Of a stretch of 64,000 bases of DNA, positions 12,501 to 27,500 are shown in pieces. How positions within the stretch are numbered: position 1 is the stretch's first letter; each line of letters opens with the position of its first letter. The DNA is from Echinostoma caproni (Eukaryota > Platyhelminthes > Trematoda > Plagiorchiida > Echinostomatidae), in assembly GCA_900618425.1 (NCBI GenBank), contig UZAN01040004.1:10739-74738 (forward strand), read 5' to 3'. Made by a program: the position numbers and the translations under genes. The notes under the pieces are model-generated. The model worked only from the letters and a program-made list of their open reading frames with translations. It searched no databases and was not told the DNA's origin.

Positions 12501-15500
12501 CGTCTATTAATAATCATGAATTCCAAGCGAAATATGAACAAATTATCGGCAATTGCTGATTGTTGAGGAAATCGGCATTCCGATACCCTCCAGCAATTTT
12601 GTTTCTAATTCACCATATAAAAGTACTCGGAAGTCTGCAAAGAACAACAACCAAAATGGTCCAAGGGTTACAATCTAAAACCTACGGTGAAAGGCTACAA
12701 ATTCTCAGACTACCTACCTAAAAACCGTCGAATACGAGGAGGCATGATCTTCCTTTATCAAATACTACAGCGACCTCACCACCCGTGTGTACCCTACTAA
12801 CACTATCCAGAAATGATCATCCATTAAATCGTTTGTTCAAAGCTTTTTCGTGAGCCAACCAAGGACTCATTCAAGTCATGGCTGATAAAGCATTGAATTA
12901 CAAAATTGTACAGCGCCGTTGAGTGAATTTTATAATTTGCTGCTTAATTGTACTACTTACCGAACTCAGTGTATACTTATCCCATGGAATTCAATAAGCA
13001 TTAAATTTCTGATTAACCCACACAAAAATGAAATTGAATTTGATTTAAAAGTGCTGAACGAATTGTTATTTCACTCCTAGTGGAACCGGCCAGTAATGAA
13101 TATTATGTAATTCAATGAGGTTAGGCTCGATTTGTGTAGAATTGTCAATTTAATCATTAATCTAATCAAATCAGGTTCTATTTTATCTGACTGACAGGAA
13201 CCGAGCGGCAGAATAGTAATTTGATTAGATCACTCAGGCAAGTGCTTTGGACAAACAATGACCTTTGATAATTGAATGAAATTCTTTTTAAAATTCCGAA
13301 TCAGTCAGAAAACGTTCGCCAGCAGCCGGAGGAGAGACAGCGGTTTTGAAGTAATTTAATCACCAAGATCAACGCAAATGGATATTTTAAAAATCCATTT
13401 GCTTTACATTTGCACAGGCAATGCGAAATATTTGGTGAAGTAAAGAATTTTTGTTTTCCCATGTGACGCGCAGATTAGGCTCTTTCTTCATCTTATTGTC
13501 TGTCACAAAATAATGAAACCGCTCATAAAATAATCGGAACGGGTTCTGTCAACAATTCATTTCGTGATATGTAGGTATTTTTATTTGCATATTTGTATTG
13601 ATACAATGAACAAGTAACATATAGCATAAATGGGCGAGAACGTAGGTCACCTTTACCGGACCTTTGCAGTAGCTTACATCATAAATGAACAAATTGGGCG
13701 CGGTAACTTCCGGATTGACCCGAACACGAAGGGCCTGTGCCAAGGTTGCATTGAGTCGATTCAATTCTCGCAGCTGGTACGATTTCACACCTTTAGGCCA
13801 TTGAAGACTAAGTCGTAGACGTGAACTGGAGACAAGTCGCTGCACCGTTGGTACTTTTGCAGAGAGACGAAACTCAATTTCTACGCTCTGAGCAATGTGT
13901 GAGTTGCTGGCATGAAAACTGAATTGATATAATAAGAGCGAATCGGTGTGTAAGTGAGGAACATATTTATTTAGTACAAATTCTGTGCAACATTGTGCAT
14001 GAACTTTGATGACAACAATGTGGATTTGGGTTGACTATAACTAATTAAGGACAGTCAGTTCGAGTCTTTATAGGAGACCTTAATTAATGGGAGCCTATCG
14101 AATGGAGTTGGCTGATAATTAACTGACCTACAATGTTGATGTTGGGTCAAAATGAACTGACTCACCACAATGGCGAAAAACATGCGAACAAAATTAAATT
14201 GGCGATTCCCTCACCTGGAGGACGAGATCGCGATGGACCATTACCAAAAACAAGAGGGTAGATATGACCCATAAGTCCCATAACGTCAGTAAACCCTGGT
14301 TCTACAATTTTTCAAATTCATCCGGAACATTTATGAAATCAAATGAATTTGTTAACACATCAATAGAATATCCCATTAAGTCAAAGAAATCATACCAATC
14401 GTATTCTAGTTCAAACCCCACAAAATGATTCGTGCTTCATCCGTCACATGTCAACGATTGGATTCGGGCGGAATGAGTGAGTTACCGAGCCATAATGAAA
14501 GTTTCAGTACGGTGGGGTTGTTGCATAATTTCTCATCCCCGTCGTATCTTTTCACATGATCACATCTATTGAATCCTAATAGATCACTGAGAGAGAGAGA
14601 GTTGGTGATGAGAATAACGCATAGTTATATGTAATTCTGCAAACGATAGTTTATTTGTGCCGGGTGTTTCATGTGTACTAACTTGGGAATCAACAAGGAT
14701 AAGAAGCTACACGAGGAAACTGAATAACAACATGAGAGAAGCTTCATGTGTCACGTTGTTGCCATTGCCATTGCGGATAGAACACAATGGTCAATCCGTG
14801 AATCACAGAGAAAAATGTAATTTCTGTCAACTGGTGAATGAGTTCAAATTTAATCTTGCCATAAAGTAAAATATCGGTAATTCCATGAACATATCCTTGT
14901 GCCTTTCAATGCCAGAGATGCTCAGACAATTTCAGGCAATTCGGTTCAAAGCAAGTGGTGTTTGTCGAATGAACCTCGACCTCAATGGAATTTACACATT
15001 AGGCTATTGACGGCCGAGACTGAATCCATTCATGCAATGATTCATTCCATGTCTGAGCAATGTGCCCGACTTATCGATCCATCTTGACTTGATTCGCTTC
15101 CATACCCGGTCGACCGAGGTCAACTAACACCGTGTTCGTTCATTCTCGTCTAAAGCTCACTCGATCAACAATCAACGACATAAGGTTCCCAGGTGGTGGT
15201 GGTGTTAGTAGTTGTATGACGATCAGCCGACCCTACCCCACCGTACTGAAACTTTCATTATGGCTCGGTAACTCACTCAAAATGTACTTTTGTTGGTCCA
15301 TGGAGAAAATGGTTCATTCCGCCCGAATCCAGTCGTTGACATGTGACGGATGAAGCACGAATCATTTTGTGGGGTTTGAACTAGAATGACATCTGTTGGT
15401 TTCATTTCACGCTTTATAACGGATTCACTTTAGGTTGCAACCGTTTCGCTTGAAGTGGGAATTGTAGCACGTCCTCGCAAGAAGTCTGACTGGATTGAAT

Positions 15501-18500
15501 TCTCAAGTCCTAATATATATCACCAAATGTTTAAATAAGTTTACATACTGGTTTCTATGTCACCCAGCGGCTTATACCGGTGCTTATGGCATGACTTTGT
15601 GCAAAAAATGAAATGATTTAACGTGTTCCTATTTTCAGTGATCATCGGATGCTAAAAATACATTTTACATATATTTGCAGATCTTTCTGTTACAAACGCA
15701 TTCCGAAAAGTGGACTAGCCAACTGCAGACCATCGGGATTTACATTTTTTGCAACCTGTTAGTCTCAAATGGATTGGTCGCGAGGCAGAACAAAAACTGA
15801 TCAAAAATCAGACACATTTGGTATCTTGCCTTTTTAGATTGGAACCAATTAACATCTGGAGAAGTCAGTCAAATGCAAAACAGTCGATTGCTCATCTCGC
15901 CCCGCTTTCCCGCAAAACCCGTTCCTCCACGTGTGAGGTCCATTGGTTGAATACTGTCTTGGAGGAGGTTAGCGCAGAACCTCAAAGATTAGTTGAAACA
16001 ACTTTGTTCAGTTTACTGATTGACGTGAGCTGAATGTTTGAACTACTCTTGCTAAAACCCGGTTTATTATTTTGATGGTTTGGGTTTGAAAGTGTATTCT
16101 AGCGTACATTTGACTTTATTTTGAATAAGACGATTTTATTCCTAACTGAGAGGCAATGTCACTGACGATTTTTATTCAACTCGCCAGATTTTATGTAACG
16201 TTCCACATGGATAGTAAAAAACCAAAATGGGATTAAGAATGCTATAGCTTTTTATTTAAGTAAAATACTGTTCTATGTCTACATTCTTCCTCATTGAAAC
16301 TCGAAGTAAACGATAAGTGGAAAATGTAATCATATTTCAATGAAACACACCAAAGTGCAATACGCTGTAACACCTTGATAATTTTGACACATCTACCATG
16401 AAATGTAATAAGATATAATGGATAACCTGAAAACGCATATCTATTACCGAACAAAATTAACTGAAGTGCTGATTTAAGACCAAACAATTATCAAACGGCA
16501 GAAAATATCTTACAACAAGGTGATGATTTGCTCCACGCGAAGCACGGTCACGACACAAATTTCAGCGGACTGGACGTCCCAGGAGAACGGCGAATCTCCT
16601 TGTAAAAAACAAACAAAAAACAATTAGCGTAAAATCTGTGAATTGGAGGCGAGTGAGCACAAATCGATGCTTCTATCAGTCAGTGGAATAAGAGCATAGG
16701 GAATCTCATTTGGCAAATTACTTTTTGTTGTCACTTTTATGCAACTTCTTTTATTCACTTACCATTAACGCTTAGTTCCAAATTTTCAAATGATGTTGCC
16801 TTTAATTCTTCAAACCAATAAATCGGAATTCGGTAGCACCAATACATCCCTGAAATAAAATGACAAACCATTTGTAATGCATTTTAAAATTGGCTGTATG
16901 ACAATTACTTGCTAGCGTTTGACCCTGAAATAGTTCTTGTCGTATGTGGCTAATTGTGACTAGAAATGGGTGGAAGTCAGTTTTTGCGTATACCTGTCAA
17001 AGTCAACATAGTTTCAACAAAATTAGCCACACAAAATAGGAAGTTCGCCGGTTATTTTGCCATGCAACGTGTCTACAAAAAGAGTTCAAAGTGCTTATCT
17101 CGGTCTGGTCATTTGTGAGTTTAATCCGACCGTGTTTTTCTCAAATTGTTGTTTTTTCGCGATTCAGTTGGAAAACAATTCATACGTTATATTGCGTTTC
17201 TTGGCAATCCTACGATACTTCTCAGCAACCCTTTCAACAATCACCACTGAGTTGTACCTAATTCGATTGACATCTACGCCTTCCCTTGTAGAGACATAGG
17301 GGAGTGCATTAGCCAAACAAACAGAATACTTGAATATGTTTCAGAATGAGTGTGTGAAGCAATAACGCATTCAAACCCTTATATACCGACTCAATTAATT
17401 AGGTAAGCCTGAGTCACCGTTGACCTGTGTGATTATTACATGTCAACTTTACTAACGCATTGGTGAACAATTTGATATAGAACAAGGAAAAATCGAACTG
17501 TTCGAAATGGATGGAGATATTCAGGTTAACTTGGGGTTCTACAAACAGCTATATAGTTCAAGAACCCAAGTTTCCACACCCATATGTCAAAATCAGTGAG
17601 TACTAGCCCGGAGGTAAACTTGATCAGCGTTTCGGATTAACAAATATTCGTGATGTGGTTCGAATGCCAGCGGTTTGGGATTGTTTGCAGTGCTGATGGT
17701 TGCAACCAAGGATGAAAAGCTTAACAGTCCTTCTGACGCATTCAGTAGTTGGTCAATTTTCGAAATCTATATGCTAGATAAGGAACAATGTTACGTAGCT
17801 GGTCACAAAATCGGTGTTTATATACACTTATTTTCAAGTGAATCCGCCGTATCTGCAAGTGAATCTAAAAAAAAGTACACTCTACTGCAAACCCTACAAA
17901 GAGATTAATGCTTTGGGAGAAGCTCTAAGTGACAGATTGTTGTCATTGGCATTGAGTACAGAACACAATACTCAGTCCGCGAATTATAGAAAAAAATTAA
18001 TTTCTTATTGCTAGTGAATGAGTTCAAATTTAATTTTGCTATTCAGGTGAATCACTGTTATTGCTTTCTTTGCATCCTAGTACTGCTGATAACTATCTTG
18101 TCAATTGTACTTTTCAATGCCGGAACTATGTAAGCAGCAGCACTTTGTTCAAATAAATCTGTGTTCTTCGAGGAATGTTCAATACCAAGGGAATTACCTC
18201 ATTGGGTTAATGAGGGCCTAGACTTAATACGGTCACGTAATGGTTCATGTGTACATTTTTCACTTTTAGTGAAACTACTGTAACTTCAAGCGAATCCCAG
18301 CCAATCGTATTCCATAGGAACCCTACAGGAAAAGTGATGAGTCGGCGTCACCGATTGAAATGAACCCATTTTTCACACTTGTTTGTATTCATCACATTAC
18401 TGATCCAACTTGTCGTGGCACTGATTGAGGTCAATCATAGTCGGGTTGATTCATTCCCATCTTTGAAGCTCGCCCGATCAAAGGCAAATCGGAGAGGACA

Positions 18501-21500
18501 GACGAACGTAAGACCCCAACCATTTAAACTTTCATCCTAGCTGGGTAACTCACTCAAAAAGTACTTTAATTTGTCTATGGAGAAGTCAGTTCATTCCGCC
18601 TGGACGGGGTTTTGAAATACCAGGTCCAATCGTTGACATGTGATGGATGAAGCACCAAGCACTTTGGGGGGTTTGAAGTGGAATGCTATTGGTTGGGTTC
18701 ACTTGAACTCGCAGCGGATACATTTGAAGTTAAGGTGGTATAGAATGTATCTAGCCAACAAGTGTGACCGTTTCATCACATGTCACAAACGGATCAAAAA
18801 GCTCGTTTGATAACCTCTCAATCAGTGAAATTTATACTAATTTAAGCTTTAACAATATTCTTGTATTCTTTGGAAAACGGTTATTTTTTGTCTAATTTTC
18901 TCTGATTGCAGTTTGCTCATAATCAAACAAAATGCAGGTAGGACATATGCAAATGGATTTTTTCGGGAATCTTATAAATCAGGGTGCTCACAGATTCGAT
19001 GATTCCTTCTACTAGAAAATTTCTGTCAAAAGATGTTCTTCTTACCCATCGATCTAACTGAGCCGGTTACTCTAAGCAAACCTATTATTTAGACAGCTTT
19101 CTCAAAAGTCCGGCACTTGAATCAGTCGTTAAAATTAGTAAGGAACATTTTTGGTTGAGTTGTTTTTGGACGCAGATAGCTTTTCTGTAATGAACAAGAA
19201 GCAAAGTGCTCGATGGCCAAATCAAACACACTGCGAGCGATATACCAGCGATATACCACCAGCTGACTAAAATTCGTCAGTGTATCTCAACTTTTGATTA
19301 GTTACCTTCAGGTTAGGAAAGGAAAAAAGGCAAATAAAAAGGCTGGCTGAATGGATGCCGGAGTCGGTAACTGACAAATCCCAAGAGACATCAAGGACAA
19401 GTTGGCGGTGTGGCACTATGCGGGTTTGGTGCAGCTCAAAAGTAAGTTTACTTGATCGCGGCATTTGATCACTCCTAATCATGCATAAAATGTAGCCCAA
19501 GTTATTCATCAGAAGAAAACTATGATCCGACGGTAAACCCCCTTTACAGTGTTAACCATTATTGTTTCAGGCGTTGAAGAACAAAATAACCAAGAACGGA
19601 ATAAGCAAACAAGTCCGAGTGGTTTGACATTGTTCTCCCTTGTTGACACGATGCAAAATAACTGATGAATGAGAACCGTGACCTTAGTACTAATTGAAAC
19701 ATAATGGAAAATAGAAAACAACGGAGGTTACCTTTATTTTTTAATAGTAGATATGCCAGTGAGATATAGAGTAGGATAATGATCACAAATGGATTTTCCC
19801 TGCTTGTTTGTCTATATTCAACTGTCCAATTATTCCTGACCTCCGTGGGATTATAAGCAAACATTTAGCTAGCTAGTGCATCCTCTGTGATGAATAATGT
19901 GTGCATTTGTCATGGTTAGTCGTCGACTAGAGAAAAAAAACATGTGACCTGTGCAACACTTATTGTGCATTGCTAAGTTCAATCATTCGCCAATTTGGCG
20001 TTCAATCTACCGTGTCCATAGCAATAAAACAACGGGTAACATCTATGTTCATTTCGATGGTCGTTGATCAACGGGATAAGTTCGATCACGAAATCCACAA
20101 CAGATTTCTGGAGCGAAAAACAAAACAATTTATGTTCACATTCTTACCAAACTAGTTACAATACTGCACCGTCGGATTTAAAGTACGTACGCGTCTGATG
20201 AAAATTGCAGGAATAATCGCAGATATCTGAATTAAATGCTCTTTGTTCTTCTTTGTGACTAAAGTAAATTCAGAATTAAGCACCATATGTAATTTATTGC
20301 TTCGCAAAATCACTCTTTTAGTGATTTATCCAAGGTCAGTAGACCACGAGCTCATACGGACCCGATCCGAACATTAGGAGGGGAAAAACGGATAGAATGA
20401 CTATGGTCTTAATATGTCGGCCGTTAAACCTGTAGTTCATAGGCGAGAGGTTGGGTGCTCAGGCTGGTGAGTAGCGATTCGTGACCAGCAAAAGAGATAA
20501 TAGGCTGAGACATAAATATGAAAATAACTGTCAGCATTTACACACAACACTCAACAGTGGGAATATCAGGTTAAGCATTTCTCTCTCTCGGGAATGACTC
20601 TCTTGCAGATCAGCCGGCAGGAGTGAATTATTCCCCCTGATTGCCAAATAAGAGACTTGGATTATCTGATGCGTTTGTATAGGGCATTTCGTCGTGTGCA
20701 AAGAGCAAACGAAGCGTGAACTCAAGGGCACTGAACAGCTCCCTCGCCCTGGTAGGGTCACAAAATCAGAATGAATGCGTCGACTCAACCGGGTTTCGGA
20801 TCCCGGACCTCACCGGCGAAACGCAAGCACATGGCCAAATTGATCACCGGACAGTTGATCAGGCCGCCAATAATAATTTGATTTATTCATGATATCCATC
20901 TTTGCAATCCCAATGCATACAAACATTTCAAACGTGAGTACTTGTTACATGCCAGTAGTGGAGGATTGGATTTGATTATATGGTAGACGGATGATGACAC
21001 CCATCTAGATCAAAATCAGCTGTACAGCGCTTTATAGCTGCTCTCATAGTGCCTCATTTTCTCTATAGACCACGAACTTCACAACGTAATTAAAACACAT
21101 GCTCTAATGATCTCAAGTAACAGGTAGTCAGAATGGGAANNNNNNNNNNNNNNNNNNNNNNNNNNNNNTGACTTTTGTGGCTATTGCTGAAGCGAGTGCG
21201 TTTTGCTGTCCGCTACTAACTTTCAAAGTTGATTGATCCTATATCACTTCTGGACAAACGAAAAACGGTCATATCAGCTGGCCGTTACCAAGGTGAGTGG
21301 CAAGTATGCGTTTTACCCGTTAATTCCTCGGGTTTGATTTCAGTTGGGTTAGTAGATTAGCACTGCAGATATAATTCAGCCAGGTTGAAAGAACTTCACA
21401 AAACCTTGTTTTTTTTCAACCCACGATCTGTGTGCTCTTTACATTACTAAGCTTTCTATTTACCCATAACATTTATGAGATTGTGTGAGTTACGTCCTTT

Positions 21501-24500
21501 CGAACAATCCTGTATGTGGTGTTAATAGTGTTATAATTTCAAAAGGCGGTGCTCGGTCGAGGACAGTTGTTTAGTGAGGATCCCATATGGAACATCAGTA
21601 ATTTGGCATACCTAACACAGAAAATCTCATCAGAAGCATACCGTCGCAATACCTGGTCGCAGGACGGGTAATGCACGTAGGAATCGATAGTTATTCTCTG
21701 AGATACAGCAATTCGCACTTGGTGGTCTTCTTATTTTTTGATCGTTGAAAGTAATCACCAACTATGTCACCTACTACTCATAAGTGAGTAGTATCTGACA
21801 ACAATAGCACTGTGCATTCTGGCTGTCAGTCGCCGACAGATGATTTCACTGGTAAGCTCTATTCATTTCCCAAATCAACAGTTTGTGGGCAGAGTGTCGG
21901 ATGTAACAAAGAGGGAACAGTCACTGCTGCCACTGGAATACTAAGAAGCTATTCAATAATTGCTACACTCCAATCAATTTGTTTAGTAAAAGGATAGGAA
22001 CAAACGGAAGCTCCAGTAAGGTCTAAAAAAAAGCAAATGAAATTTATTAAGGAAAACAGTGATATTTGAAATGCGGAGCAAAATGATCAGCAGTCTAAGA
22101 ATCGCACACAGGTGAAAAATTATTGCGATAAATTGCTAAATAAACTCACCAGGTGGTATTCGAAGAATAAAGTTTTTCCTGAATGGTGCAGGTCGACGAA
22201 CGTTGACGTAGAATGGTTCTGTTAAAGGTAAACAATTCTTCGTTCTTAGTCGTTTGAGACTGGGGGCGATGAACATAATAATAATAATGACCATTATACA
22301 CATATACAAATATGTATATCAAAGTTGTATTAAAAATTTATGTGATTCACATCTCAAATATCTTGTATAAATACAGTCACTGATGCGTTGTGATATATTT
22401 GTCTTTAATCTGACAACCTGACCATCTCGTTGGCGGTGTTAATCAACCATTATAGGTGGCTCGTCATCTTATAGGTCGGTAGTATGAACGCTTCCCCTTA
22501 GCTGTACTTCTTTATTTATTGTTTCAATGATTTCAGTCCGTTCCATCCCAATTTCTGGATATCGTTCTGATCTTTTTGCGAATGACATGATTAGAAGTTA
22601 ATTATTACTAGTATGAAATTGTGACTGTTTCACGCTTACAACGTGTATTGATTTCGATACAGTTGAGACGCCATCCTAAAACAAACATGAGCGAAAGTGA
22701 CAATCCTTTCTGTTTACACATTAACCCGATCCCCATATCTGTTAACAATAATTTTAACAGCCATACTGGAACATTCAGGATTCTTTTTTTTCTACAAAAT
22801 AACGCTAGCCCTCACTAGGATTAGCGTGATGAAACAGTTCAGATGGTTTACATACCTTTTCTGCCGGAATGCCATTCTCTGTTCATAGGAAATAATTTGG
22901 CACCATGAACTCATTAATTGGGCTTCGAAGTAAGCTATTAAATCACTGCTCAGTGTGCTGAAATATATATATATATATAACTCCTGTAATAACATACTGT
23001 GTTCTTGCTTCGAAGGGAATAATCCACGGCTTCACATCTGACCCGAAATCGGGGTACTTCTAATGTTGGGTGCAGATGTTGTTGTAAGACATTGTAAAAA
23101 TTCCAACTACTCTCAAATCTAGCTGAGGTACTTCTGAGGGAGGCAAATCCAGAGCGAGGTAACCCAAATGATAGAATTCAGGTGCCGCTTAGACTGCTGT
23201 TACTTCTTTTATCCGCTGAAAGACTATGCTCTCCTAGCACACCAAAAACATAAAATATTATAAGGTCGTATTGTATCTTCAAACTTTAGTTTAGTAAATT
23301 GGACTGGATGACATAGGTCACCACAACATATCGAATTTGTCACGATGGATCAGGTTAAAAGATTGTTTCGAAAAAGAATTCACTACTACTTCCTCAAAAA
23401 CCGAATTGAAAAGACGAAGGTAAAAATACTGTGCTGTGCAATGATTTCGAAATGAGTTCAGAGAAGTAGATCAGAAAATTTGTATGCAAAACCTCACGCT
23501 ATGTATGACAGTTGTCCACCACTGATCTCAAATTATTTTAGGATCCCAAAGGCCAAGATGTAGATGTGATTATTTTCTTCATCGAATATTCTGGTTAAAC
23601 ACTGAAAATAGTTTTTGGATCTCATGCGGTCGGAAGGTTACGGAATAAACAGAATTGATGCCGTCGCTATATAAACCTGTTTTTCCGTAACTCATCAACA
23701 AACTATCCACTTTCCATGATCCACAGATCTCAGACCGAATCACGAACAACGTCAATCACATAAACTGAGTTTAACAAACGAACATCTGTTCACTTTTGTA
23801 ACAAGTAGTGAAACCCTTCTCAAAAACATTTACCTCAGACGTCAATCAATCACCCTCTAAACTGCATTTGAGGTTGTCTGTTTCCCGGTCCACTTATAAA
23901 ATGAGAAAAGAGATATCATATGCACTTTTTCTTTGTCTTTTCAGCACAAAATCATTGAAGAAATATGCAACCATTCTTGGAATAGTATGCACACAGATGT
24001 TCAACGCGGTCATTTCCTCTGGGAATACGCAAAAACAGAAGTTGTTCAAATTTATGCAATACTTGTATATTACCTTTAGTCACAGACATTGATTGAGCGA
24101 TAGTTTTGGTCCAACTGAATGCGAAAAGCTGACGATTTATTTACAGTAAGCTAATAATCCATTTCTAACTTTGTAAAATCTACTTCAGAAGCCATTTAAA
24201 ATTGATACATGTTTAAGAGTTATGTTCAAAGCAGTTTCAAGAAATCCAGCAGCGATGAGAAATCTTATCATCAACAATTGTAGTCAACAAACAGCTAAGT
24301 TTCAATCACTCAATCATTCATACACTGCAGGAGAGTCTGATGCAGGAACAGAAGAAAACTGTCGTTTACAATAACAGCATTTGAAACAAAAGCCCACTTA
24401 AAGGATGCTCAACCTCAATTCACGGTTAATTAGTAAATTGCATCCAATAATTCAACTGATTGACCTAAACATTAACTAGTTTATCAAGTCATGAAATCTG

Positions 24501-27500
24501 GAGACTTAAGTTACCTGTCTCGTTCAACCTAAGTAATAGATTAATGAAGAACGGAACTAAACTCTTATACGGCATTGCCTATAACACACTAATTTTGACT
24601 AAAGTTTTGTTAGGCGGCCACTTCAAACGCAGATATCTTCTCCGGACATCTGCAGTTGTTTCTTAAAAACAGTGAATGCAGAAAACAACGATATGCACTG
24701 AGACGGAGGAATTGAACCTTAAATTCTTTTGGTGAAAGCAACGTTAACACACTGTGATTAAACATTCATTTTTGCAAGGAAAGTCATCCACAATGGAAGC
24801 AACAGTGGCCTAGGCAGTGGTGTGGTTTGGCTCATGTATTAAATTACCCACATCTAACTTCGGACGTATATAAATCAATTGAACAATTGATCAGATCTCA
24901 AATCTGATTGCAAGTTCCTAATAACAATATCAAATGCGGTTGGATTCTGAAAAAAGTGATACTGCTATAAAATTCAGTAGATGTTCGCTATATCACCAAC
25001 ATGGTTGTTTAAGAAAATAGTTAAATTGGTGAAGTCCTAAATGTACAGGTTAAATGGATTGTTCATGAGACATTTATTAGTAATCCAACTCCCTCAGTTA
25101 CGCTAAGTTATAATGGTTAATTTCTGCAACGAGAATAATCTCGATATAAAACGAGCGTTTTGAAAACTTTCGCATACCGATGGTGTGATTAACCGCAGTC
25201 TACTATTTTGCACGCAGTCCAAATCGGAAGGATTTAAGTGGCGTTTCTTGGTTTTAACCGTACGTGACTGGAGGTCAACTGAGATGCATGCACCAACTTG
25301 AATAGAAGCTAAATGACCGCGGTTCACTAAAATCCGATCCACTCATTGTTTTGAAAAATACAGGTGCAAGTGTATGCGCTCACACATACACCTGCGAGAA
25401 CTGCTCTAGCAGATTTGAGTTCTCAATTTTTGGAAATAGTGGAACTTTTACTGCATGTATAAATAATGTGTTTTAATTAGAATCGGTTGATTTTCACTAG
25501 GATTTATGTTGATAACTACAGAAAACAGATACCACACGAGTTATACAATGACAATACTGCTCAAAGGAATCTAACTTGTGTCCGGGGGCTTCTATTCCAT
25601 ACGATCTGCAACTTTAGATGACGAAGTACAAATGTTCCAAAAGAGGACTACCCTAATTTTTAACACAGACCATCAATGTCAATAAGCCTTTACATTCTTA
25701 GTGATATTTTCCCTTCTCACCAGTTCACATCGTATAGGCCTACTCTTTCCTATTACATTTGATGTAAATGCGTACATAATGCTGGATACAAAACCGACAT
25801 CAGACTTACCACAGGCTCTTGGCCGATTTGGAGCGAGGGCACATAATATCATCTGATGATTGCCCACATGTTGCGGGAGTGGCCGTAATCGAACAATCTT
25901 ACTTTTTGGATCGAATGAAATCCACTCTCTCGTGTCCCGCGGAATCACGGCACCGAAGCGTTCCACGGGTGTATTTGGAGATCGAATTTCCAATTCACTC
26001 ACGTTACCTCGATCCGGCCGATAGAGTGTAACCACCAAATTGTTATTAATAACATCATCAAACTTCTCGAATGTTTTCGGTGGAAATTGCACGTTGGTGA
26101 TCTGATGCACCGTTATTTTGATCGGAGAAATTGGTTGAAGTCTTGGCGCAGTCTTGGTTAGCCCGTCAAATGGAGGATAAAATATGGGACTGGACGCGGG
26201 ACTGGAGAATCGATAATTCGGTAAAAGACCTGAACCTTCATCCAGTAGACCAGTCAATTCAGCTACAAGTGGATCTGGTTCACCAGTGGATTCTGAGGAT
26301 CGAGTCAATCTGGATGAGCGTTTTTTAACGGGTTCAGGTGTTACGAGATCACCAACGGTCCATTTGGTTATCTACAAACAATGTCCGATCATAAGTACCC
26401 ATCAAAAGAAAGTAGTTTGATTAAAAGATGGTTCATTTTTAAAGTAAAATTGCGGATTTTGCTGTCCACAAAAAGTTCCAGCTAAACAGATAAATGTCCC
26501 TCTTTTTGATTCAAAATGGGAACTGCTAAGTTAGCTGCTTATTTATTTTCCGTTCGTCAACATCGATTCACTTTGAGGGACTTCAAAGCTCAAATAATCA
26601 TAACCTCATCAACTTCTCAGAAAGCAGCCCTTGTTTTAATTGCTTTTAGGTTTACAAATCAAATAACACATTAGCAATGAAATTCGACTTCAAAATTTTT
26701 TTATGAAGAAAAAGGCAAAAAGTAAACAAATTTTTGTGTATGGTGTTTGAAATTCAACACTTCGATCGCAAAAGAAGGAAAATAGGCATTGCAATTTCGG
26801 CTGAGATCTCCTTTTTTACCCGAAGAAAGTGTGGTTTATTGAGTTATTATGGTAGAAATAGGTGTTTTTCAGGTTTGAAAGATGAACATCAATTCAAATG
26901 ACGGAACATTCCCGGAATCTCCACTCGGAGGACGGGGAGCGTTACTAAAAATAACGAAGCACATCATGCATACCAGAATAGAGTTCACTGTCTCATATTG
27001 GTTTCTGACCAGTTCAGCTGAGAGTGGTCCTTTTGACTGTTGTTTTTCTGCAAGAACTTATATACGCACCAAACCATTCTCAAACAAGTATCTGCATGCG
27101 TCTTTTTGTTCCATTGCAACAAATTTCACTGATTTCCATAGGGAATTACCATCCGGTATACATCTGAATGTAGCTGTTTGATAAGAATACTTGTTTCGTA
27201 GGTTATTTAATTCTGTTTCACCGGGATGTGCATGTTTCGCAGTGACCCAAGGCTATACATCGCGGGATTATCTTAAATATTATTTCAATCGGGGAAAAAT
27301 GCAGTTATAAGAAAATTTTTCAAATCTCGTTCCGTATGAAAATCAACTGATGGAAAAAAGATTGTCATTTATCACATAAGGGATTTCATGCTTACCTGAA
27401 AATTGTACAACAAGTGGCTGGAGGAAATAGTGACCACATCGCCAAGTCGAATAGGACCACTGGGGAAGCGCTTTTCTAGTAAAGCCAAAAATTGCAAAGC

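Larger units (their letters stand above)
3540..13661 (-). other. Intron 7, about 10 kb
   Basis: No convincing coding exon found. It contains a tRNA-derived SINE with a hammerhead relic (5325-5600), an inverse tRNA-like SINE head (8327-8402) and a GC-rich hairpin (9087-9131), each listed separately. A single ambiguous base lies at 4518. The remaining sequence shows only short stop-rich frames. Confidence 0.5.
14402..15388. mobile_element. Non-autonomous element with near-identical inverted arms
   Basis: The left arm 14402-14519 is the reverse complement of the right arm 15233-15388, with about two mismatches over 118 aligned bases. The only large difference is a stretch of about 36 bases present in the right arm and absent from the left. 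The interior of about 710 bases has no protein that I recognise. A diverged relative of the interior and right arm, without the left arm, lies at 17.9-18.7 kb, so this is a repeat family. It could be a foldback or MITE-like transposon or a duplication-inversion of a longer repeat. Confidence 0.6.
14004..25809 (-). other. Intron 6, about 11.8 kb
   Basis: No exon recognised. It holds the inverted-arm element (14402-15388), its diverged relative (about 17.9-18.7 kb), a minus-strand SINE (about 20.67-20.88 kb), an assembly gap (21140-21168) and a TA microsatellite (22964-22980). A 79-codon minus-strand open frame at 25103-25342 has no recognisable motif and no good flanking splice sites. Confidence 0.45.

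Noticed and set aside
25103..25342. 79-codon minus-strand frame as an exon between E6 and E7
   Set aside because: E6 and E7 already join in phase, and this frame has no good flanking splice sites.
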